From CAYLNK01 sp964384675 (GTDB lineage Bacteria; Acidobacteriota; Thermoanaerobaculia; UBA5066): a stretch of DNA of 11,498 nt. The stretch lies in assembly GCA_964384675.1 (NCBI GenBank), contig CAYLNK010000215.1, forward strand, positions 1 through 11,498, written 5' to 3'. Positions within the stretch are counted from its first letter, which is position 1. Each line of letters starts with the position of its first letter. Shown piece by piece: positions 6,731 to 11,498 of this stretch. Position numbers and translations under genes: made by a program. Below the pieces are notes generated by a model, which ran no database searches, was not told the origin of the DNA, and saw only the letters and a program-made list of their open reading frames with translations.

Positions 6731-6884
6731 GGGGGTTGGGAGGGAAGGGAGCGCTTCCCCCCGCCGTCGCGGCGCGGCGAACCGGCCGAGCTTTCGCGCG
6801 AAACGCGCGGAGGCTCATTCCGGACGAGGCGCCGCGGCAGGGCCACGTGGCGTTCGTGGCTTCCTGCTGCGGAGACGGCATGCG
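6731..6884. promoter_or_regulatory. Region between recombinase 2 and tRNA 3' end, candidate att arm and promoter
   Basis: 154 bp with no gene. Seen directly: GGGAAG-N6-CTTCCC at 6742-6759 close to the recombinase start, a 12-bp perfect palindrome TTTCGCGCGAAA at 6792-6803, and the left arm of the inverted repeat that flanks the tRNA (6874-6884). If the element is integrated at the tRNA, this is where integrase arm sites and the integrase promoter should lie. No clear -35/-10 pair was identified. Confidence 0.4.
6792..6803. promoter_or_regulatory. 12-bp perfect palindrome upstream of recombinase 2
   Basis: TTTCGCGCGAAA is fully symmetric and followed at once by CGCGCG. It lies about 62 bp upstream of the recombinase 2 start codon. 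It could be an operator or an integrase arm site; AT-containing palindromes of this length are less expected by chance than all-GC ones in this composition. Confidence 0.35.
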
Positions 6885-6977
6885 TGGCGGGGATGACGGG
6901 ACTCGAACCCGCGACCTTCCGCGTGACAGGCGGACGCTCTAACCAACTGAGCTACAGCCCCGCGACCGCATGCCGTC
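6874..6977. repeat. 11-bp inverted repeat flanking the tRNA-Asp gene
   Basis: GACGGCATGCG at 6874-6884 and CGCATGCCGTC at 6967-6977 are perfect reverse complements. The left arm touches the encoded CCA end (6885) and the right arm is 5 bp outside the mature 5' end (6961). In the primary transcript the two could pair, prolonging the acceptor stem, and so influence end processing or transcript stability. No T-run follows, so it is not a standard terminator. Confidence 0.6.
6885..6961 (-). tRNA. tRNA-Asp (anticodon GTC), CCA encoded
   Basis: Read on the minus strand it folds as a cloverleaf: acceptor GGGGCTG, D-arm GCTC/GAGC with loop AGTTGGTTA, anticodon stem TCCGC/GCGGA with loop CTGTCAC (anticodon GTC), variable AGGTC, T-stem GCGGG/CCCGT around TTCGAGT, and 3' acceptor CATCCCC, then G73 and genomic CCA. 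The acceptor pairs except at 5-68, where C faces U; a G at position 68 would restore pairing. The 3' end points toward the recombinase genes, the usual orientation for an element integrated in a tRNA 3' end, whose attachment site then supplies the 3' part of the gene. That would also explain the mismatch, by inference. No second copy of the 3' end is present in the window. Confidence 0.95.
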
Positions 6978-7001
6978 CGCGCCGCGCCCGGGCCAGTCCT
7001 C

Positions 7002-7028
7002 GAGCCTCCGCGCACGCGCGGGAGGCTC
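7002..7028 (-). terminator. GC-rich hairpin, possible terminator or tRNA leader structure
   Basis: GAGCCTCC (7002-7009) pairs perfectly with GGAGGCTC (7021-7028). The stem continues inward as GCGC/GCGC with one bulged G, leaving a very short loop. It lies 136 bp beyond the stop of the DsbA-like gene and 40 bp before the tRNA on the minus strand. There is no U-tract on either strand, so intrinsic termination is not certain; it could instead be a structured tRNA leader. Confidence 0.4.
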
Positions 7029-7060
7029 AGACGGCCGGACGGCGAAGGGGCAGCACCTCC

Positions 7061-7089
7061 GTGATACGCGCGGTCGCCGCGCCGTGCAA
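7061..7089 (-). promoter_or_regulatory. Candidate sigma-70-type promoter for tRNA-Asp
   Basis: On the minus strand, TTGCAC (7089-7084) and TATCAC (7066-7061) are separated by exactly 17 bp. Matches to TTGACA and TATAAT are three and four of six. It would start transcription roughly 90 nt upstream of the mature tRNA 5' end, with the hairpin at 7002-7028 in the leader. It is the only well-spaced pair I found between 6962 and 7164. Confidence 0.35.
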
Positions 7090-7164
7090 GGGCGGCCGCC
7101 CCTCGCGTTGCTGCGCGGGATCGATCCTCTCCCGGGAGGCGCACGGCTCAGCCGGCGTTCGACT

Positions 7165-7797
7165 TCACTGTCGCCCGCCCGAGGACACGGAGCGGCGCAG
7201 GGCGTCGGCCAGCAGGGCGTCCAGCGCCTCCGGGCCGCGCGGTACGTTCCAGACCCGCGCGCCATTCAGGAACAGGGTGGGGACCCGACGGACGCCGAGC
7301 CGCCGCGCCTCGTCCTTCGACGCGCTGATCCTGGAGCGGAAGCGGTGTGACGCGACGTCGGCCGCGAAGCGCGCCCCGTCGAGGCCGAGCTCGCTGGCGT
7401 AGCGCGCGAACACCGGGCTCGGGTCCGAGAGCAGGGACCACTCGCTCGACTGCGCGAAGAGCCTGCCGTGCATCGCCCAGAACGCCCCCTGCGCGCCCGC
7501 GGCCTCCGCCGCCTCCGCGGCGCCCTCCTCGTGGACGTGGCGCCGGATCGGGTAGTGGCGGAAGACGAAGCGGACCTGCTGGCCGCGCCGCTCCATCACC
7601 TCGGTGACGGAGCGGTGGAGCGCGGCGCACGGCGGGCACTGGTAGTCGCCGTACTCGACCAGGACGACGGGCGCCTCCTGGGCTCCGATCGACCAGTCCG
7701 TCGGGGTCCCGAGGAGGTGCTGGGGCGGCGCGCTCTCGCCGCACGCCCACAGCGCGAGGCTGGAGGTGATCAGGAGGGCGCAGGTCAATTCGCGCAC
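7165..7797 (-). CDS. DsbA/thioredoxin-fold thiol protein, probable lipoprotein
   Basis: 210 aa from a GTG start, with a strong GGAGGT 5 nt upstream (7803-7808). Residues 1-19 form a short signal with a near-consensus lipobox LWAC (C19), so it is probably lipid-anchored outside the inner membrane. The thioredoxin fold is shown by VVLVEYGDYQCPPC, with redox pair C54-C57, by the inserted helical part (FVFRHYPIRRHVHEEGAAEA and GAFWAMHGRLFAQ), and by the cis-proline loop VRRVPTLFLNG (P173). This is the DsbA-like/thioredoxin_4 family often annotated as disulfide oxidoreductase. It is last in the metal efflux operon, 77 bp after the ATPase gene. It might oxidise or repair envelope thiols under metal stress, or protect pump cysteines; the partner is unknown. 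Confidence 0.85.
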   Translation of the reverse strand: MRELTCALLITSSLALWACGESAPPQHLLGTPTDWSIGAQEAPVVLVEYGDYQCPPCAALHRSVTEVMERRGQQVRFVFRHYPIRRHVHEEGAAEAAEAAGAQGAFWAMHGRLFAQSSEWSLLSDPSPVFARYASELGLDGARFAADVASHRFRSRISASKDEARRLGVRRVPTLFLNGARVWNVPRGPEALDALLADALRRSVSSGGRQ

Positions 7798-7874
7798 GTT
7801 GGACCTCCGCGGCGGACCGCCGCCGCCGGCACCGGGGCGAGCCGTCCCGCCGAGGGGCGCCTGGCGAGCGGCCC

Positions 7875-9758
7875 TCAGTGCTGCCGCCCGCCACGCAGGA
7901 CGCGCAGCCCGTTGGCGACCGCGAGCAGCTCGGCCCCCTCGTGGATGACGACGAGCATCGTGATCCCGAGGAGCCCGGCGAGCGCGGCCGGGATGAGGAC
8001 GGCGAGGACACCGATCGAGAAGACGACGTTCTGGCGGACCACCGACCTGACCGACGACCCGATGAGGAATGCCTCGTCGAGGTGCTCGAGGCTGTCCGCC
8101 ATCAGCGCGACGTCCGCGGCCTCGATCGCGGTGTCGCTGCCGAGCGCGCCCATCGCGATTCCGACGTCGGCGACCGCGAGGGCGGGGGCGTCGTTGATGC
8201 CGTCGCCGACCATCGCGACCGGCCCTTGGCGCCGCGACAGCTCACCGATGACCTCCGTCTTGCCTTCGGGCGGGAGACCGCCCTTCACTTCGGCGATTCC
8301 GAGGGACGAGGCGACCGCCGCCGCGACGGCGGGCCGGTCGCCGGAGAGCATGACGAGGTGCTCGATGCCGAGGGCGCGCAGCCGCTGGATGGTGCCGGCG
8401 GATTCCGGGCGGGCATTGTCCCGGAACCCGAAGAGACCGAGGACCCGACGCTCGTCGAGGAGGAGGGCCGGCGTGATCCCGGCCGCGGTCAGGCGTCCGA
8501 CCTTCGCCTTGACCGCCTCATCCAGGCGAAGGTCCGGCGCGTCGGGGTGCACGAGGCGCAGGAGCCGTCCCTCCACGCGCCCCTCGACGCCGGCTCCAGG
8601 CAGACCGCGGAAGGCCGTCACCGCCGCGGAACGCTCGACACGCTGCGCGTCCGCCGCGCGCAGCACCGCGGCGGCCAGCGGGTGCTCCGAGTGCGCTTCC
8701 AGCGCGGCGGCGAGGGTCAGCGCCTCCCTCGAGCTCGTGTCCCCGAGGCCCTCGAGCTCGACGAGTTCGGGGCGGCCCCGCGTGAGCGTCCCCGTCTTGT
8801 CGAAGGCGATCGTCCGGACGCGCCCGAGCGTGTCGAGGTGGCGGCCGCCCTTGATGAGGACGCCGTGACGGCCCGCCGCCGAGATGCCGGCGGCGTACGC
8901 GACCGGCGTCGACATCGCGAGCGCGCACGGCGCCGCCGCCACCAGGAGGAGGACGGCCTTCCGGGTGAAGTCGGGCGCGTGGCCGAGGAGTCCGAACCCG
9001 AGGAGCGCCAAGGCGGCCACGAGGACGAGCGGACTGTAGATCTGCGTGAACCGCTCGACGAGCGCCTGGCTCCGGGCCTTGGAGCGCTGCGCCTCCTCGA
9101 CGAGCCGCACGAGCCGGCTCACCGAGTTCTCGGCGGTGCGGTGCGTCGCGCGCACGAGCAGGCTCCCCGCGCGGTTCACGGTCCCCGCGAACACCTTGGC
9201 GCCCGGCCGCTTCTCGATCGGCGCCGACTCGCCCGTGAGCATCGACTCGTCCACCGCCGACTCGCCCTCCTCGACCTCGCCGTCCGTCGGCATCGCCTCG
9301 CCCGGCCGTACGCGGAAGCGGTCTCCAGGACGCAGCTCGGAGGCGGGAACAGTCACCTCGCGCCCGTCGCGGAGCACCGCAGCCTGAGGTGGCACGAGGT
9401 CGAGCAGGCTCTCCACGGCCCGGCGTGCCCGGTCGTAGCTCTGCTCTTCGATGGCCTCGGCGAGGCCGTAGAGGAAGACGAGGCTCGCCGCCTCGTCCCA
9501 GAGCCCGAGCGCGGCGGCGCCGACCGCCGCGCCGAACATGAGCGCCTCGATGCCGATGTCCTTGCAGTGGACGAGCTCGCGCCAGCCCTCGAGGATCCAG
9601 TGCCAGCCCGCCGCCGCCATCGACGCGACGTAGAGGCCGAGCGCGGCTCCGTGCCCGGCACCGAGGTGGTCGACCGCGAGGCCGGCGACGAGGAGCGCCC
9701 CGCCCGCGAGGACGGAGCGCATCTCGCGTGCGCGCAGGAGTGAAGAGAGGAAGCTCAT
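7875..9758 (-). CDS. Heavy-metal P-type ATPase (P1B family)
   Basis: 627 aa, lacking the N-terminal CxxC or His-rich metal-binding domain common in CopA/ZntA types. Motifs in order: actuator TGES (175-178), intramembrane APC (276-278), phosphorylation DKTGTLT (320-326), the P1B marker HP in SEHPLA (357-362), hinge GDGINDAP (518-525), and HEGAELLAVANGLRVL near the C-terminus (606-621). Hydrophobic pairs occur near 15-55, 70-100, 243-290 and 575-610. The role is ATP-driven export of a soft or transition metal from cytoplasm to periplasm. The transport motif is APC, not the usual CPC or SPC, so the metal cannot be assigned from family rules; the C-terminal HEG motif recalls the P1B-4 and Zn/Cd types. 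The start lies 7 bp after the PII-like gene with no strong ribosome site, suggesting coupled translation. The DsbA-like gene follows. Confidence 0.92.
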   Translation of the reverse strand: MSFLSSLLRAREMRSVLAGGALLVAGLAVDHLGAGHGAALGLYVASMAAAGWHWILEGWRELVHCKDIGIEALMFGAAVGAAALGLWDEAASLVFLYGLAEAIEEQSYDRARRAVESLLDLVPPQAAVLRDGREVTVPASELRPGDRFRVRPGEAMPTDGEVEEGESAVDESMLTGESAPIEKRPGAKVFAGTVNRAGSLLVRATHRTAENSVSRLVRLVEEAQRSKARSQALVERFTQIYSPLVLVAALALLGFGLLGHAPDFTRKAVLLLVAAAPCALAMSTPVAYAAGISAAGRHGVLIKGGRHLDTLGRVRTIAFDKTGTLTRGRPELVELEGLGDTSSREALTLAAALEAHSEHPLAAAVLRAADAQRVERSAAVTAFRGLPGAGVEGRVEGRLLRLVHPDAPDLRLDEAVKAKVGRLTAAGITPALLLDERRVLGLFGFRDNARPESAGTIQRLRALGIEHLVMLSGDRPAVAAAVASSLGIAEVKGGLPPEGKTEVIGELSRRQGPVAMVGDGINDAPALAVADVGIAMGALGSDTAIEAADVALMADSLEHLDEAFLIGSSVRSVVRQNVVFSIGVLAVLIPAALAGLLGITMLVVIHEGAELLAVANGLRVLRGGRQH

Positions 9759-9765
9759 GGGTGAT

Positions 9766-10143
9766 TCAGGGACGGCCGAGGAGGGCGTCCTCCCCTTCCT
9801 CGTCGGTACGGATCCGGAGCGCCCACGCCGCCGTGCTGATGACGATCTTCCCGTCGCCGGGGTGGCCGGTGCGCGCCGTCTCGCGGATCGTCTCCACGAT
9901 ACTGGAGAGCTCCTCGGCGCGACAGGTGATCTCGAGGCGCACCATCCGTGCGAAGGGATTCACCTCCGCGGCCTCGCCGCGGCGGGGCGCGTGGGCGCCG
10001 TGGCGGCCGAAGCCGCGCACGTCCGAGACGCTCATGCCGGGGAAGCTCGGCAAGCGGCGCAGCGCGTCGGCGACCGCGTCGAGCTGGAAGGGCCGGATGT
10101 AGGCGACGACGGTGTTGAGGATGCCGGTCGATTCCGGGTCCAT
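9766..10143 (-). CDS. PII-like signalling protein of the metal efflux operon
   Basis: 125 aa. PII hallmarks are present: VVAYIRPFQLDAVADAL near the N-terminus, VSDVRGFGRHG before the T-loop, the B-loop TGHPGDGKIVIS (92-103) and the C-terminal ALRIRTDEEGEDAL (108-121). The T-loop reads APRRGEAAE, so the uridylylated tyrosine of GlnB/GlnK is missing, and nitrogen signalling through GlnD is unlikely. PII-like proteins occur beside heavy-metal RND pump genes, where they are thought to sense nucleotide or metal state; here it sits 8 bp after the czcA-like gene and 7 bp before the P-type ATPase. ATG 10143 is chosen because GAGGTG lies 4 nt upstream (10148-10153), overlapping the czcA stop. A longer frame upstream would overlap czcA deeply and lacks PII similarity. 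Confidence 0.9.
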   Translation of the reverse strand: MDPESTGILNTVVAYIRPFQLDAVADALRRLPSFPGMSVSDVRGFGRHGAHAPRRGEAAEVNPFARMVRLEITCRAEELSSIVETIRETARTGHPGDGKIVISTAAWALRIRTDEEGEDALLGRP

Positions 10144-10151
10144 GGCGCACC

Positions 10152-11498
10152 TCACGCGGGTGACGGCTCGGCCTTCGGCCGGCCGAAGATGCTGTAGATG
10201 GTGGGGAGGACGAAGAGCGTCAGGAGCGTCGACGTGACGAGGCCGCCGATCACGACCGTCGCCAGCGGCCGCTGCACCTCCGCTCCCGAGCCGGTCGACA
10301 GCGCCATCGGCACGAAGCCGAGCGACGCGACGAGGGCGGTCATGAGGACGGGGCGGAGGCGCAGCCCGCACGCCCGGCGGAGGACCTCCGTGACGCTCAG
10401 CTCCAGCCGCTCCTCCAGGTCGCGGATCTGCGTCATGAGGACGACGCCGTTCAGGACCGCGACGCCGAAGAGCGCGATGAAGCCGACCGCCGCGGCGATG
10501 GAGAACGGCAGGCCCCGGAGCGCGAGCGCGAGGACGCCGCCGGTGGCCGCGAGCGGCACGTTGAGGTAGATGAGGAGCGCCGGCTTGAGCGCCCCGAAGG
10601 TGAAGTAGAGCATCGCGAAAATCAGGGCCAACGCCAGCGGGACGACGACAAGGAGCCGCCGCGACGCGCGCTCGAGGTTCTCGAACTGGCCACCCCAGCG
10701 GAGGTAGTAGCCCTCGGGGAGCTGCACGGCGGAACGGAGCTTCGCCTTCGCCTCGGCCACGAACGAGGCCACGTCCCGCCCGCGGACGTTCATCTCCACG
10801 ACGATCCGGCGGCGCACGGCCTCGCGCGAGATCTGCGCCGGCCCGGTGTCGAGGGTGACGGCGGCGAGCTGTCCGAGCGGGATCAGCGAGCCTCCGGGAG
10901 CCGCGACGGGCGTGTCTCCGAGCGCCTCGATCGAGCGGGCTGTGTCGTCGTGGAAGCGGACGACGAGCGAGAAGCGGCGCTGCCCCTCGAACACCGTCCC
11001 GACCACTTTCCCGGCCCGCGCCGCCTCGACCGTGTCGAGGACGTCACCCACCGAAATGCCGTATCGCGCGCAGCGGTCGCGGTCGACGATCACGCGCAGG
11101 ACGGGCAGGCCCGCCGTCTGCTCGGCCTTCACGTCCTCCGCGCCGGGGACCGCCGCGACGACCCGCGCGATCTCGTCGCCCTTCTTGCGGAGGGTCTCGA
11201 GATCGTCGCCGAAGAGCTTGATGCCGACGTCGGAGCGGACGCCGGCGATCAGCTCGTTGAAGCGCATCTCGATCGGCTGCGTGTACGAGAAGCCGACGCC
11301 CGGGACGGTCTCGCCGAGCGCCTTCTCCATCTTCTCGACGAGCTCCCCCTTGCTGCGCGCGGACGTCCACTCGCTCTTCGGCTTCAGGATCACGAAGACG
11401 TCGCCCAGCTCGATTCCCATGACGTCGGTGGCGAGCTCCGGCGTCCCCGACCGGCTCACGACGGTGATGACCTCGGGGAACCGCTTCAGGACGCGCTC
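10152..11498 (-). CDS. CzcA-type heavy-metal RND efflux pump, C-terminal part
   Basis: The gene runs off the right edge; 448 codons remain of a protein usually near 1,030-1,050 aa. The visible part begins within the porter domain with PEVITVVSRSGTPELATD and IELGDVFVILKPKSEW, typical of CzcA/CusA pumps. It continues with FNELIAGVRSDVGIKLFGDD and then five membrane helices corresponding to TM8-TM12 (LVVVPLALALIFAMLYFTF, ALLIYLNVPLAATGGVLALA, AAAVGFIALFGVAVLNGVVL, VLMTALVASLGFVPMAL, LATVVIGGLVTSTLLTLFVL). The proton-relay acidic residues of TM4 are outside the window, so I cannot separate Czc (divalent) from Cus (monovalent) types. As a trimer with periplasmic adaptor and outer-membrane channel it would expel metal from the cell. 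It heads the visible part of the operon; an adaptor and an outer-membrane factor are expected beyond the edge. Confidence 0.93.
   Translation of the reverse strand, partial: ERVLKRFPEVITVVSRSGTPELATDVMGIELGDVFVILKPKSEWTSARSKGELVEKMEKALGETVPGVGFSYTQPIEMRFNELIAGVRSDVGIKLFGDDLETLRKKGDEIARVVAAVPGAEDVKAEQTAGLPVLRVIVDRDRCARYGISVGDVLDTVEAARAGKVVGTVFEGQRRFSLVVRFHDDTARSIEALGDTPVAAPGGSLIPLGQLAAVTLDTGPAQISREAVRRRIVVEMNVRGRDVASFVAEAKAKLRSAVQLPEGYYLRWGGQFENLERASRRLLVVVPLALALIFAMLYFTFGALKPALLIYLNVPLAATGGVLALALRGLPFSIAAAVGFIALFGVAVLNGVVLMTQIRDLEERLELSVTEVLRRACGLRLRPVLMTALVASLGFVPMALSTGSGAEVQRPLATVVIGGLVTSTLLTLFVLPTIYSIFGRPKAEPSPA

Larger units (their letters stand above)
6962..7164. other. Intergenic region rich in palindromes between tRNA-Asp and the efflux operon
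   Basis: 203 bp without a gene. It contains a GC-rich hairpin (7002-7028), perfect palindromes GGGCGGCCGCCC (7090-7101), GGATCGATCC (7118-7127) and CTCCCGGGAG (7129-7138), a candidate tRNA promoter (7061-7089) and one arm of the repeat flanking the tRNA. It must hold the end of the efflux operon transcript and the start of the tRNA transcript, both on the minus strand. Confidence 0.5.

Noticed and set aside
1..6884. Second copy of the tRNA 3' end marking the far att site
   Set aside because: I looked for TGGCGGGGATGACGGG-like sequence in the left half and found none; the other end must lie outside the window if it exists.
5702..7402. Plus-strand frame of 566 codons
   Set aside because: It crosses recombinase 2, the tRNA gene and the intergenic region, so it cannot be a real gene.
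7878..9743. Plus-strand open frame of 621 codons
   Set aside because: It mirrors the P-type ATPase gene, whose motifs are complete on the minus strand. The translation has no recognisable fold.
1..11498. CRISPR array, rRNA or insertion sequence
   Set aside because: No regularly spaced direct repeats, no rRNA signature and no DDE-type transposase were seen.

Overview
The window is uniformly GC-rich. An RND efflux pump fragment, an envelope thiol protein with a lipoprotein-type signal and a P1B-type ATPase point to a Gram-negative (diderm) bacterium. The sequence alone does not let me name a genus. One tRNA gene, tRNA-Asp(GTC) at 6885-6961 on the minus strand, divides the window into two unlike halves.

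Left half (1-6884) looks like part of an uncharacterised integrated mobile element whose left end lies outside the window. A replication-relaxation-type DNA-binding protein (261-1373, minus) is divergent from a plus-strand cluster. The cluster encodes an XRE-type HTH protein carrying what looks like a degenerate DnaC/IstB-type AAA+ domain (1584-2348), a winged-helix protein with a C-terminal membrane helix (2367-3242), a TraG/VirD4/HerA-type DNA-pumping ATPase (3163-4653) and a tyrosine recombinase (4650-5705). A second tyrosine recombinase (5723-6730, minus) converges on the first, and its 5' end lies about 155 bp from the 3' end of the tRNA gene, the usual layout of an element integrated at a tRNA 3' end. 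A 17-bp palindrome (C/G)TTGCG-N5-(C/A)GCAA(G/C) occurs five times: three in the divergent intergenic region and two in the gene-free 260 bp past the end of the replication-relaxation gene. It is the best candidate for the element's own control or replication site. Apart from one weak purine run, the element genes lack Shine-Dalgarno sequences and most start behind C-rich leaders.

The tRNA-Asp has two oddities. Its acceptor stem carries a C5-U68 mismatch, and a perfect 11-bp inverted repeat lies just outside its two ends. The 203 bp between the tRNA and the next gene is rich in perfect palindromes and holds a candidate promoter.

Right half (7165-11498) is a minus-strand heavy-metal efflux operon, read in the order czcA-like RND pump (C-terminal part only), PII-like regulator, heavy-metal P-type ATPase and DsbA/thioredoxin-fold protein. 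The first three are 7-8 bp apart; the last follows after 77 bp with its own strong Shine-Dalgarno sequence. The RND pump would export metal from periplasm or inner membrane outward, the P-type ATPase would export it from cytoplasm to periplasm, the PII-like protein would sense a nucleotide or metal state, and the thiol protein would act in the envelope.
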